From positions 1 to 53,077 of the forward strand of contig JALGSS010000002.1 of the NCBI GenBank assembly GCA_029821745.1: a stretch of 53,077 nucleotides of DNA, in the 5' to 3' direction. The notes under the pieces are model-generated. The model had not been told where the DNA came from. It did not search any database and worked only from the letters and a program-made list of their open reading frames with translations. The stretch is from Candidatus Zipacnadia bacterium. Lineage in GTDB: Bacteria; Armatimonadota; Zipacnadia; Zipacnadales; JABUFB01. A program made the position numbers and the translations under genes. Positions 34,588 to 43,050 of this stretch are shown here, in pieces; position 1 is the first letter of the stretch, and each line of letters opens with the position of its first letter.

Positions 34588-36336
34588 CGGGTACTGAACA
34601 GAGGTGATGCGTATCCTGTAGGAATTCAGAATGATCTTGGGCTTCTGCGCCTGCCACACAAACATGCCATCGTTGGCTGTGCCAGGCGACAGGACCTCCA
34701 CGGGCACGCCGAAGTCCAGCAGCTCGATCTTCACGGTAGTCCCGCGGAAGTTCGTCCACTTTATCTGGTAGTTCTGACCCTCGATCATGTAGGTCTCTTC
34801 GTTCGGGAACGTGACCTTCGGAGGGCCTGCTATTGTGAATGGGTTGTCGGAGCTGTCCTCCGCCATGGGGATCTTGGGCAGTGCTTTCGATGGCGTCCCT
34901 ACAAGGATCCTGTAGTTGTTGCCAGTGGGGACGTCCATGGGCACGCTCCAGACGAAGCGGCCGTCGTTGGGCGTGCTGGCGGTGATTTGCCTGTAAGGTA
35001 CCCCACTGTTGAGGAGCGTGATCTTCACATCTGACTCCACGAAACCAGACCACTTGATTGTGTATGCCTGTCCCTTCACCCACCAAGTGCCGCCTGCATT
35101 CGGGTCGATCACCCGCGCCACTGGGCTGACCGTGAAATTGTTGTTCGAGTGATCCCTCTGAGTCGGGTCGTTGACCGAGATCACCCGAACGCGGTAGTCC
35201 ATTCCCCACGCCACGGTCCAAGGCATTTTCCACACGAAGCTCCCGTCGTTGGGCGTGACGGCAGCGATCACCTTGGCGAGCGACCAGTTCCTCAGCAACT
35301 CAATGCGCACGTACTGACCCACATACCCCTGCCACTTGATAGTGTTCGTCCATCCCTGGGGCCAGTACATTCCCGAGATAGTCGGCCACGTCACGGTTTG
35401 CTCGCCCGCTATGACAAAGTTCTTATCCGAGAAGTCGTACACCACCGCTTTGCTCTGCCCGGTGATCTTGATCTTGAAGGTCGTGCCCGTCGCCTGGGTG
35501 GCCGGCACTTTCCACCAGAATGCCCCGTCGTTGGGTGTTGACCACGAGATCAACCGGTTCAGTGATCCCGCCCGGTAGAGCTGGATCTTCACGTGACCGC
35601 CACCGAAGCTCTGCCACTGAATCTTGTATGGCTGCCCTCGCCGCCAACTCACTCCCGCATTGTTCGGGTACGTCACCAATGGTACTGCCGCTATACTGAA
35701 TTCGGCAGAGAAGTTGTCGCCATACTCGCCGCTGATGTGGATTCGGTAATCGTCCCTCGCGGGAATGCTGGCCGGCACCTTCCACGAGAAGCTGCCGTCA
35801 TTGGCCGTACTCATGGCGATCAACACCCCTGGGCCGCCAGGCCTCTCAATGCTCAGCGTCACAGGATCCGTTGCCGCCCCGCTCCACTCAATCTTGTAGG
35901 CACTCCCCTGCTGCCACGTCTCGCCTCCGGCGGGTACCGTTATGTCAGGCGGCGGCGGAGACTTATAGGTGGCTCCCGAGGGGGGCGAGTTCCATATGAT
36001 ACCCCCGCCCGCCGCCTGGGCCCTGAAGTCCACGATCTCATCCCCAGAGTCCATCGTCACCGTCCGGCTCGCGGGGGAGAAGCTCATCCCGGCTTGGGCA
36101 GGCACGATCGTGTAGGTCTCGCCCGCCTTGGCACCGGCCACATGGTAGGCGCCGTTCTGATCGGTCGTGTGCGAGGGGAGTTCACCGTCGAAACTGAGGG
36201 TCACACCAGAGATCGGCGCACCATCCTGACCGGTGACCGTCCCGAAGATCGAGCAGGCTTCGTCGCTACTGGTCTGCCCCACGACCAGCAGCAGTGCGAC
36301 TGACGCCATTGCCGCGCCTGACCGCGTTACCATCAT
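34543..36336 (-). CDS. secreted protein: carboxypeptidase-regulatory-like domain plus five Kre9/KNH-like domains
   Basis: A 597-residue protein. The first ATG of a pair (36336) is chosen, with GAGGAGG about 11 nt upstream as in its paralogue. Signal peptide: GAAMASVALLLVVGQTSS. Residues ~27-105 form a CarboxypepD_reg-like beta-sandwich (IFGTVTGQDGAPISGVTLSF, then TDQNGAYHVAG). Then come five units of about 90 residues, each with the pattern P..G..W..G....I.W, V.I.L......, NDG.F.W..P, and D.S...F.I (for example VTYPNNAGVSWRRGQPYKIQ, TPNDGSFVWKMP, DHSNNNFTV). These match the Kre9/KNH-type Ser-Thr-rich domain known from fungal wall proteins and bacterial surface proteins. Probably an adhesion or extracellular matrix protein. 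The paralogue at 43729 has the same architecture. Confidence 0.8.
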   Translation of the reverse strand: MMVTRSGAAMASVALLLVVGQTSSDEACSIFGTVTGQDGAPISGVTLSFDGELPSHTTDQNGAYHVAGAKAGETYTIVPAQAGMSFSPASRTVTMDSGDEIVDFRAQAAGGGIIWNSPPSGATYKSPPPPDITVPAGGETWQQGSAYKIEWSGAATDPVTLSIERPGGPGVLIAMSTANDGSFSWKVPASIPARDDYRIHISGEYGDNFSAEFSIAAVPLVTYPNNAGVSWRRGQPYKIQWQSFGGGHVKIQLYRAGSLNRLISWSTPNDGAFWWKVPATQATGTTFKIKITGQSKAVVYDFSDKNFVIAGEQTVTWPTISGMYWPQGWTNTIKWQGYVGQYVRIELLRNWSLAKVIAAVTPNDGSFVWKMPWTVAWGMDYRVRVISVNDPTQRDHSNNNFTVSPVARVIDPNAGGTWWVKGQAYTIKWSGFVESDVKITLLNSGVPYRQITASTPNDGRFVWSVPMDVPTGNNYRILVGTPSKALPKIPMAEDSSDNPFTIAGPPKVTFPNEETYMIEGQNYQIKWTNFRGTTVKIELLDFGVPVEVLSPGTANDGMFVWQAQKPKIILNSYRIRITSVQYPSFTDTSDEHFEIGS

Positions 36337-36681
36337 CCTACAGATGGCCTCCTCGGGTCGGCTGTCCTCACCAAGCAACAGTCGACCGCCCCGTCACCGT
36401 TTGGGTGCTTCCCCATAGAAACAATTAGTTGTGGAAGAGCCAGTTCCTGCACCGATTCCATCCCAAACCATATTGCGGCGTGGTGCCCACACGCCCGGAC
36501 AGATCATCAACGCGTTCGCGCTGCACGTCCGCTTGATGGTGATGACCGTGTCTCTATCATTGTCGGCAGCCCCATACCCACCCGGTCTCCTGCATCATCC
36601 AGTACGCAGGAGCAAGCCATTCCATTCGCGAACACTCCCTCGCCCATATCAGCCCATATCGCCCCAAAGCGAGAATAGCCC
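36337..36681. other. spacer with no gene seen
   Basis: About 345 bp, AT-richer toward the right. Holds the start regions of two divergent genes, but no clear promoter boxes, repeat copies or hairpins. Confidence 0.35.
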
Positions 36682-37482
36682 ATGACTGCCCTCTCGCCCC
36701 AGCAACTCACCTGCCTGCTTGAATCAGATTGGCAGGATCGGGATGGTGCGTTGTGTCTGAATGAAAACCTGACTCTTGATGATATCGAGTCTGCCCCGTT
36801 TCTCACCAATGCCCGTGTCCTGTTGATTGGCATGAATGGGTCAGGGGGAGTCAGAGCCACCAAAGCAGGGAATCTCAACAGGGCATTTGTGGGCGAGGTG
36901 TTGGATGCTCTCTCATTGCCTCCCGAATACAGAGCCACCATCAAAGCGGTCAATAAGGTGATTGATGAAGAGGATGTCTGGCTTCTTCATCTTGTGCGTG
37001 TGGTGTCGGAGTTGGCGGGATTGATCAGTCTGGTGAAGAGCAAGTTCCTGGTCACGAAGCAGGGGAGCGATTTGACAGCGGACGATCAGGTTGGGGTTCT
37101 GTATGCTCTTCTCTTTCGCACCTACTTCCGCGAACTGAATCTCGCCTACGTTGATCGCTTCCCCGAGTTGCCGCATATGCAGACGACGGTCGCCTATTCC
37201 CTCTTCATGACTTCTGAGCTCATGGGCGAATGGGCGAGATTGGTGGATGTTGCAGAGAGTTTGTTCCTGCCTGAAGTGCTCGGAGGAATTGAGGGCGAAA
37301 TTGGTGGAGAACGTATCCCGCAGTTGGCTTACCACCGATTGTTGAGACCACTGATGAACTTCGGGTTGGTGCAGGAGAGAGGGAACACGGGATATGGCTT
37401 GGATTTGGTTGAGGCGAAGAAGACGGAGTTGTTCGACAGGTTCATTCGGTTCGAGTTGGGGTCAGGTCTGAGGCTTGTGTAG
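36682..37482 (+). CDS. 266-residue cytoplasmic protein of unknown function
   Basis: ATG start with only a weak purine stretch upstream (GAGAATAGCCC). No signal peptide or membrane segment. The N-terminal third has FLTNARVLLIGMNGSGGVRA then TKAGNLNRAFVGEVL; the middle (IDEEDVWLLHLVRVVSELAG, LLFRTYFRELNLAYVDRFPE) and C-terminus (YHRLLRPLMNFGLVQER) look all-helical. I recall similar hypothetical proteins in many bacteria, some attached to SEC-C or pRiA4b ORF-3-like regions, but no function is known. GC content is visibly lower than in the neighbours, which could mean recent acquisition. It is flanked on the right by IS3-type debris. Confidence 0.6.
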   Translation: MTALSPQQLTCLLESDWQDRDGALCLNENLTLDDIESAPFLTNARVLLIGMNGSGGVRATKAGNLNRAFVGEVLDALSLPPEYRATIKAVNKVIDEEDVWLLHLVRVVSELAGLISLVKSKFLVTKQGSDLTADDQVGVLYALLFRTYFRELNLAYVDRFPELPHMQTTVAYSLFMTSELMGEWARLVDVAESLFLPEVLGGIEGEIGGERIPQLAYHRLLRPLMNFGLVQERGNTGYGLDLVEAKKTELFDRFIRFELGSGLRLV

Positions 37483-37636
37483 GAGTTTGCAGGAGATGCG
37501 GATATGGGTGATCCGGCATGCTTCCTCTTGCGGGGGAAGAAGAGGCAAAGACCGGACCACCCATAGTCTGAACCGTACCACAGTGAGAGAATGTAGTCAA
37601 CGGGGGAATGGCCCAAAGTCATCCTCTGGACCGGGA

Positions 37637-37740
37637 ATGGGAGGCGAATTGACCGCAAACCGGACACTCACAGCAATCCCCCTGATCGCACTGGTGGCGA
37701 TGACTACGCCCGGCTTCGCCGAGGCCCCCTATCCCGTCCT
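37637..37740 (+). pseudogene. signal-peptide stub of a secreted protein, cut by an IS3-type left end
   Basis: Begins at an ATG at 37637 or, more likely, a TTG at 37649 that follows GGGAGG, and reads LTANRTLTAIPLIALVAMTT, PGFAEAPYPVL. This is a signal peptide with cleavage near FAEA. At the YPVL codons the sequence runs directly into an IS3-type left end (TGCCCCCC), after which the frame reads IS sequence. The 51-residue secreted frame at 43526 also starts with a signal peptide and has YPVL right after it, so the two may be relatives. Confidence 0.55.
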
Positions 37741-38035
37741 GCCCCCCAAAAGTCAGTCCAGGTGCTATGTTAGTATTGGGCACCTGGACGGGATAGGGAG
37801 GCAGTGAAATGAGCAGCAAGAAGCACACGCCCGAGCAGATCATCAACAAGCTCAGGCAGGCAGAAGTCGAGATCGCCGGCGGCGCAACCATCAGCCAGGC
37901 GGCGAGGAAGACCGGTATCACCGATCAGACCTACTACCGCTGGCGCACCGAATATGGCGGCATGAGGGTGGATCAGGCCAAGCGCCTCAAGGAGCTTGAG
38001 AGTGAGAACGCTCAGCTCAGATGCGCGATTCTTCA
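37740..38035 (+). mobile_element. IS3-family element, 5' fragment (left end plus orfA)
   Basis: Left end TGCCCCCCAAAAGTCAGTCC, then a leader with a perfect 10-bp inverted repeat (GTCCAGGTGC at 37756 and GCACCTGGAC at 37780), then orfA. It breaks off inside the 3' part of orfA, with no orfB and no right end. A shorter copy of the same element lies at 43370-43502. It differs from the element whose end is at 30959. Confidence 0.75.
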
Positions 38036-38069
38036 TGCGATGACCTTCACTGCACGGCAAGAGGTCTGA
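37809..38069 (+). CDS. IS3-family transposase OrfA, 3' end replaced
   Basis: An 86-residue product with AGGGAGG upstream of its ATG. MSSKKHTPEQIINKLRQAEV, GATISQAARKTGITDQTYYR and RWRTEYGGM form the helix-turn-helix of IS3 OrfA, and RLKELESENAQL is the start of the leucine zipper. A normal OrfA continues with ENARLKRLVAELSLDK; here residues after about 73 (CAILHAMTFTARQEV) are unrelated, so the gene was cut and reads into flanking DNA. Not a functional transposase without OrfB. Confidence 0.8.
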   Translation: MSSKKHTPEQIINKLRQAEVEIAGGATISQAARKTGITDQTYYRWRTEYGGMRVDQAKRLKELESENAQLRCAILHAMTFTARQEV

Positions 38070-38262
38070 GAAGGCGATCCACCAAGTCGCGCCTTCTGGG
38101 ATCTTGTCCCTCCCGTCCCCCCGTATTGCTGCTTCACGCGACGTGCAGCATGACTTGCCTTCGTGCCGATCTCACTACCACGATCGCGCAGCTCAGCCCC
38201 ACAAGCGCCCTTCGCCCCGCTTCCTCCCAGAACGCCCAGACAAGCTCCTCAAAACCCCATAC

Positions 38263-38402
38263 CTCCATATCCACACCCGCCAATATGGTGGTTCTGTATG
38301 ACCTGGGAGTGGGGAGTCAGCAAGATCCCGACCCACAGCATCCTCTGCGGCCTTGAGCGGACCGACAGGTGATACGAGTTCCTATGTGGTACTTTGGCCG
38401 GT
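38263..38402. repeat. repeat cluster: module C, a GATCCCGACC stretch, and inverted unit B
   Basis: 38263-38317 nearly repeats 24698-24754. It is followed by GTCAGCAAGATCCCGACCC, related to the mosaic repeat at 52075. Then unit B appears inverted (GGTGATACGAGTTCCTATGT, then GGTACTTTGGCC). The order differs from the complete copies, so it seems rearranged. It lies just beyond the 3' end of the hydrogenase operon. Confidence 0.6.
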
Positions 38403-38453
38403 CCACGCAGCCCAGGGCTGTTGCGCCGGCGGGGCCAGGGGCGATCACGAGGC

Positions 38454-39752
38454 CTATTCGGTGAACTTGACGGTCACCATGTGCGTGGAGCAGGAGATAC
38501 AGGGATCATAGGCGCGCACAAGCATCTCCAACCCATGCCGGATGCGGTCCTCGCTCTGATCGATTATTTGCGGAACGAACTCACGCATGTCGGCTTCGAG
38601 GTTCGCCATGTTCTGGGCGGTGGGTATGACGTGATTGGCGAACAGGCACTTGCCCTCGTCGTCATACTCGTACTCGTGTATGAGCAGACCGCGCGGGGCC
38701 TCCACGACCGAAGCGGCGCGCCCCGCTCGGGGTTCCACCTCAGCCTTCTCGTCCTCGTGGCTGATGCCAGCCGCGAGCAGATCGTCGATCAGCTCGATGG
38801 CGTCCTCCACGCAGTGCACGCACTCGACGAGTTGCGCCACGGTCATCATGAAAGTGTTGTGGCACGGGGCCTTGAGGCCGAGGGTCTCAGCGGCGTCCCG
38901 CGCCAGGGGGTGAAGCTGCGTGTGGTTGTTGTTGAAGCGCGCCAGCGCGCCCACCATGTATTCGGGGCGGTTCCAGCGCGCGTGCTTGGCGGTCGAGTGC
39001 GGCACGATGAATTCCTCGAGTGCCTCCATGTACTGTGAGGGCGGGATGACATCGCCCTCACTGGAGCAGATGTCGCCCTCATACAGTGCGTAGCGATCGG
39101 GGTGTGTGAGGGAAACGAACTCGGTCTCCCGCTCGAACTCGGGGATCGCCAGTGTGCCGAACAGTTCGACACTCGCCTCCAGGTCGGCCCGGATGTCCAC
39201 CAGCCGCTCGCGCATGGCGAGCATGTCGACCGGGTCGTGTGTGAAGCTGAAGCCGCCCACACACATCGCTACCGGGTGGGTGTGGCGCCCCCCCACCAGC
39301 GCGGCCAAGTCATAGCCAATCTGTTTCAGGCGCATGGCCCGGCGCACCAGATCGGGGTGGGTGTGGATCAGCGGCATCACGCTGGGCAAGCCCAGGAAGT
39401 CCGGTGCAGCCAGGAAGTAGATGTGCAGCAGATGGCTGCTCAGGACCTCGCCGTGGAAGGCCAGCCTGCGCAACATGTTGGTCTGCTCGGAGACCGTGAC
39501 GCCCAGGGCCGCCTCGGTGGCTTTGAGGGCCGCTCCCTTGTGACTGCATGCGCAGATGCCGCAGATGCGAGAGGCGACGTGAACTACCTCCGGGTACTTC
39601 AGTCCCCGCAGGAGTCCCTCGAAGAACCGGGGGGCCTCGACCACGGCGAAGCGCACTTCGCGAAGCTGACCGCCGCTGATCTCGGCGATAATGTCGCCGT
39701 GTCCCTCAACGCGCGTGACGTGGTGGACGTAGATGTTGGCGTCAGTCGTCAT
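38454..39752 (-). CDS. hydA: [NiFe] hydrogenase large (alpha) subunit, group 3b-like
   Basis: A 432-residue cytoplasmic subunit that holds the Ni-Fe active site. The proximal motif is RICGICACSH (Cys64 and Cys67, His71), and the distal motif DPCISCSTH ends the protein (Cys418, Cys421, His424). Only eight residues (MVTVKFTE) follow His424; in this family the tail after that His is removed by a dedicated endopeptidase, so a short propeptide is expected. The length and the subunit order beta-gamma-delta-alpha match the soluble NAD(P)-linked hydrogenases of Pyrococcus hydBGDA and bacterial group 3b enzymes. The ATG overlaps the delta-subunit gene by 11 bp. No maturation genes (hyp) are in the window. 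The substrate partner (NADPH or polysulfide) is inferred. Confidence 0.9.
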   Translation of the reverse strand: MTTDANIYVHHVTRVEGHGDIIAEISGGQLREVRFAVVEAPRFFEGLLRGLKYPEVVHVASRICGICACSHKGAALKATEAALGVTVSEQTNMLRRLAFHGEVLSSHLLHIYFLAAPDFLGLPSVMPLIHTHPDLVRRAMRLKQIGYDLAALVGGRHTHPVAMCVGGFSFTHDPVDMLAMRERLVDIRADLEASVELFGTLAIPEFERETEFVSLTHPDRYALYEGDICSSEGDVIPPSQYMEALEEFIVPHSTAKHARWNRPEYMVGALARFNNNHTQLHPLARDAAETLGLKAPCHNTFMMTVAQLVECVHCVEDAIELIDDLLAAGISHEDEKAEVEPRAGRAASVVEAPRGLLIHEYEYDDEGKCLFANHVIPTAQNMANLEADMREFVPQIIDQSEDRIRHGLEMLVRAYDPCISCSTHMVTVKFTE

Positions 39753-40545
39753 TGACGGGCAACTCCTCGAAGTCCAACTGCGGCCAGTTGTTATAGACCC
39801 GTATCTTCTCGAATATCTCCTGTTCGGTGAGCCCGTGGGCCTCGATGACCTTGCGCATGATCGGGTTGGCGTCCCCGCGCGTCAGGGCGCGAAGGGCGGC
39901 GCGGGGGTTTGCCGAGGCCATCATCCCACGACAGCCCTGGCAGGCCTCACCGTAGGTGGTGCAGATGGCGCCGCACCCGCAGCGCGTGATCGGGCCCAGG
40001 CAGACCTCGCCCTTCTCATACACGCACTGGTTATCCGCGAGCTTGCACTCCACGCACACGGGCTGGTTCGGTGGGTCATACTGCTGACCGGTGAGGATGT
40101 GCTTGACCACCTCGACGAACTCGCCGATGCTCACCGGACAGCCGTAGGTCTGGTAGTCCACATCCACCACCGCAGAGATCGGGCGGGCGGGAACGGTGTC
40201 GAAATGCTTGCCCTCCTCGCCGTAGACCAGGTCCAGCATCTCCTCCATCTCCCACTTGTTTTTGAGCGCGTTGTGGCACCCGATACTGGCGCACGAACCC
40301 AGTGTGACCAGCACCTTGGCCTGATCGCGGATGCGTTCGATACGCCCGATGTCCTCATTGCGGGCGATGCTGCCCTCGCAGAAGGCAATGTCGTAGTCGC
40401 TGCTCTCCTCGGTCATGGCCTCGCGCCAGGTGACGACGTCCACGTGCTCGAGAACATCAAGGAGTTGCTCCTCGAGCTGCAGCACGGTAAGCTGGCACCC
40501 CTCGCAACAGGCGAAGTCGAAGAAGGCGATCTGTGGCTTGCGCAT
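39742..40545 (-). CDS. hydD: [NiFe] hydrogenase small (delta) subunit
   Basis: A 267-residue protein with GGAGG 8 nt before its ATG. The N-terminal flavodoxin-like domain carries FACCEGCQLTV (Cys14 and Cys17 are the usual proximal [4Fe-4S] ligands), followed by the CEGS and LGSCASIGC motifs and TYGCPVSI. The C-terminal half has CVECKLADNQCVYEKGEVC, then GPITRCGCGAICTTYGEACQ with GCRGMM, giving enough cysteines for two further [4Fe-4S] clusters as in the group 3b delta subunit. It passes electrons from the Ni-Fe site to the diaphorase half. It lies 28 bp after the gamma-subunit gene, and its end overlaps the alpha-subunit gene. Confidence 0.9.
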   Translation of the reverse strand: MRKPQIAFFDFACCEGCQLTVLQLEEQLLDVLEHVDVVTWREAMTEESSDYDIAFCEGSIARNEDIGRIERIRDQAKVLVTLGSCASIGCHNALKNKWEMEEMLDLVYGEEGKHFDTVPARPISAVVDVDYQTYGCPVSIGEFVEVVKHILTGQQYDPPNQPVCVECKLADNQCVYEKGEVCLGPITRCGCGAICTTYGEACQGCRGMMASANPRAALRALTRGDANPIMRKVIEAHGLTEQEIFEKIRVYNNWPQLDFEELPVNDD

Positions 40546-40573
40546 CGCACGTTACCTCCAGCTTGCTGCTCAG

Positions 40574-41455
40574 CTAGTCCTCATCCTCGGGGGCCCAGAC
40601 CTCCATGGCTTCCGACCGCCCGACCAGATCAGTGTAGCGGAACACGGGCCCGTCCTGGCACACGTAGAGGTCATTGAGCTGGCAGTGACCGCACTTGCCC
40701 ATGCCGCACTTGAACCGGCGCTCGAGCGAGAAGAAGATGTTCTCATGTGGGATCTGCTTCTCAAAAAGCTCGAAAGCGACGAAGCGGTACATGGCCGGCG
40801 GCCCCACCACCGCAGCCACGGTGTTGGCTGGCTCTATCGCCAGCGCACGTAGCGGCACCGTCGCGACGCCCGTCAGCCCGTCCCAATCTCCGGTGGGCGA
40901 GTCGATGGTGATGAAGGTCTCCACGTTGGTCATCGCCTGCCACCGGTCAAGCTCGTCACGGAAGAGCAGATCGCTGGGCGTACGAGCGCCGTAGATGATG
41001 ATAACGCGCTCAAACTCGCCACGTCGGTGCAGAATGTAGTCGATCAGCGACTTGAGCGGGGCAATGCCTATGCCGCCGGCCACCAGCAGCACATCGTGCC
41101 CCTGCATGTCGGCCACCGGGAAGCCGTTACCATAGGGCCCGCGCACGCCCATGAAGTCGCCCGGGCGCAGATCGTGCACCGCCATGCTCAGATTCCCCAC
41201 CGCCTGCACGCACAGCTCGAAGCTGTCTAGCTGCGTCGGCGACGAACACAGCGAGATGGGCGCCTCACCGTAGCCGGGCAGTGAAACTTGCAGGAACTGT
41301 CCCGGCTCGTGGCCCAGCGGCTGGCGGTCCTCACGCTGTATGCCCAGGAGGACCATGCTCTCGGTCATCCGCACCTTCTTGACAATGCGCGCCAGATCCG
41401 GCTGGTAGAAGGATGTGACATCAAGTCCAGCCTGTGCGTCGATCCCCTCAGACAT
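40574..41455 (-). CDS. hydG: hydrogenase diaphorase (gamma) subunit, FAD/NAD(P)-binding
   Basis: A 293-residue ferredoxin-NADP reductase-type protein. HEPGQFLQVSLPGYGEAPIS is the flavin-binding barrel, VLLVAGGIGIAPLKSLIDYI the start of the nucleotide-binding domain, and VAAVVGPPAMYRFVAFELF the end of it. Near the C-terminus FKCGMGKCGHCQLNDLYVC provides four Cys for a [2Fe-2S] cluster, as in dihydroorotate dehydrogenase electron-transfer subunits and hydrogenase gamma subunits. It links the hydrogenase to NAD(P)H. Only 1 bp separates it from the upstream beta-subunit gene, so the two are tightly coupled. Confidence 0.9.
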   Translation of the reverse strand: MSEGIDAQAGLDVTSFYQPDLARIVKKVRMTESMVLLGIQREDRQPLGHEPGQFLQVSLPGYGEAPISLCSSPTQLDSFELCVQAVGNLSMAVHDLRPGDFMGVRGPYGNGFPVADMQGHDVLLVAGGIGIAPLKSLIDYILHRRGEFERVIIIYGARTPSDLLFRDELDRWQAMTNVETFITIDSPTGDWDGLTGVATVPLRALAIEPANTVAAVVGPPAMYRFVAFELFEKQIPHENIFFSLERRFKCGMGKCGHCQLNDLYVCQDGPVFRYTDLVGRSEAMEVWAPEDED

Positions 41456-41456
41456 C

Positions 41457-42497
41457 TTAGCCCTTCCGCGCCGCGTGATTTATGAGCTGATTGCTCACGT
41501 CCACCATGTTTATGTCGGCCGTGCACGCACGGGAGCAGCGCCCGCAGCCGGTGCAGTAAGGAGTGCCGAACTTGCGGTACAGATACAGAAACTTGCGCTG
41601 CCAGCGGTGCCGCACTCGCTCCCAGCGCAGTCGGCGGAAGTTGTGCCCGCCGGCCACGATGGCAAAGTCGCGCAGCTGACAGGAGTCCCATGTGCGCACA
41701 CGGGTGCCGCTCCCAAGTCCTATCGCGAACTCGTCCTTGACGTCGAAGCAGAAGCAGTTGGGGCAGGTCGTGTTGCAGGACCCGCAGGAGTAGCAGCGTT
41801 CCGCGATCTCGTGCCACACCTCGCCCAGACCGTCGGCCTCGAGGATGTCCGCCAACTGGTCGACGGGGGCGTCGAGCGACGCGGTCACTCGCTCAGCCTT
41901 CTCCTCGCGCCAGCGCTTGGCGTCCTCAACGTCGTCGGCGCTGGGGTCCTCACTCGCGCAGTCAGCCAGCATCTCCTGGCCCGTTGCGGTGCGCACCTCC
42001 ACCAGATAGCCGCGCTCTATGCTGGTCAGGAACAGGTCGCAGCTTCCACGGGCCTCGTTCGTGGCCAGACTGGTGCAAAAGCAGTAGTGGTCCGGCATGC
42101 AGTCCACCCCGATGACCCGCGCACGCGCGCGGTTCGCGGACCAGCAGGCTTCGGCGGGCTCGGCACCGTACGCCGCGTCAAGCTGATCGAGCGCTTGCAG
42201 ATCGCACGGGTGCGCCCCCACCAGCGTGAAGGGCGCGGTGTCGAACTTGCTCTCGAACTCGGGGGGATCGGTCAGCGTGAACTCAAACAGCATCTGCCGG
42301 GGCGGGAAGAAGGCTTTCTTGGGGGGCAGCGTGGTGGAAGTGTAGTCGAGCACCAGTTCCTCGGGGCCCTGCAGCCAGCCGAAATGATAGGAGCCCTGCT
42401 GGCGGTGTCGCTCATGCGGCCCCATGACCGGCCCGTAGTCGAACAGCCGTCGGAAGAACCCGGCCGCCTCATCAAAGGTCAGGGTGCGCTGGGTCAT
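41457..42497 (-). CDS. hydB: hydrogenase beta subunit, two [4Fe-4S] clusters
   Basis: A 346-residue protein if the ATG at 42497 is used; GGAGG lies about 14 nt upstream, and the frame is open further but runs into the previous gene. KFDTAPFTLVGAHPCDLQAL is the family hallmark near the middle. Two cluster motifs follow: CYSCGSCNTTCPNCFCFDV and CTGCGRCSRACTADINMVD. Its role is electron transfer between the small subunit and the flavin subunit or an external acceptor. It is the second gene of the operon, 28 bp after the ferritin-like gene. Confidence 0.85.
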   Translation of the reverse strand: MTQRTLTFDEAAGFFRRLFDYGPVMGPHERHRQQGSYHFGWLQGPEELVLDYTSTTLPPKKAFFPPRQMLFEFTLTDPPEFESKFDTAPFTLVGAHPCDLQALDQLDAAYGAEPAEACWSANRARARVIGVDCMPDHYCFCTSLATNEARGSCDLFLTSIERGYLVEVRTATGQEMLADCASEDPSADDVEDAKRWREEKAERVTASLDAPVDQLADILEADGLGEVWHEIAERCYSCGSCNTTCPNCFCFDVKDEFAIGLGSGTRVRTWDSCQLRDFAIVAGGHNFRRLRWERVRHRWQRKFLYLYRKFGTPYCTGCGRCSRACTADINMVDVSNQLINHAARKG

Positions 42498-42525
42498 AAT
42501 CCCGATCAGTGCCTCCAATGCAGCG

Positions 42526-43050
42526 TCACTCGTCCTGTGAGCCGCCCAGGCTGCGGCGTAGTGACAGCAACCTGCGGATGTGCTCGCGCTCCTCCTCAAT
42601 GATCCTATCCATCACTTCCTGCTCCGAGCGCCGCACTAGACTCCTGATGCCGGAGTAGAGCAGGATGGACTGCTTCTCCATGTCAAGGGCTATCTCGATG
42701 GCCTCCATCTCATCAGTGATCTGTGTGGCAGCGGCCACCTGACCCATGCGCGCGGTGAGCGTGGCGCCAGCGCCGTCGCGGGGAAAGACCCGGTCGCTCA
42801 CAAGGCTGGCTATGTAGGCATCGGTTTCACCGGAGTAGCTCTCCGGCAAGGTGTGCTCGGCCAGACCCTCCTTCATGTCCGTGAAAACCTTCACATGCAG
42901 CTTCTCCTGCTCGGCCAGGTCGGCGAACAGGTCGGCGGCGGCCTTGGTCTCGCGCACGGCCGCGCACCCGGAGTAGAAGGCCAAGCCGTCCTTCTCAACC
43001 TGGATAGCCATGTTCAGAACCTCTGCGGCCTGATAGAGAGGTTGCGTCAA
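42526..43050 (-). CDS. ferritin-like / rubrerythrin-type diiron protein heading the hydrogenase operon
   Basis: A 174-residue protein starting at a TTG (43050) that follows AGAGGATC; upstream codons in the same frame are low-complexity and an internal ATG would cut the first helix. Two helical pairs with the diiron pattern are visible: AAEVLNMAIQVEKDGLAFYS with DLAEQEKLHVKVFTDM, and AIEIALDMEKQSILLYSGIR with IIEEEREHIRRLL, giving E..E..H type ligands in both halves. No rubredoxin domain. Such ferritin-like proteins accompany some group 3b hydrogenases and may protect them from oxygen or peroxide; this role is inference. Confidence 0.8.
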   Translation of the reverse strand: MTQPLYQAAEVLNMAIQVEKDGLAFYSGCAAVRETKAAADLFADLAEQEKLHVKVFTDMKEGLAEHTLPESYSGETDAYIASLVSDRVFPRDGAGATLTARMGQVAAATQITDEMEAIEIALDMEKQSILLYSGIRSLVRRSEQEVMDRIIEEEREHIRRLLSLRRSLGGSQDE

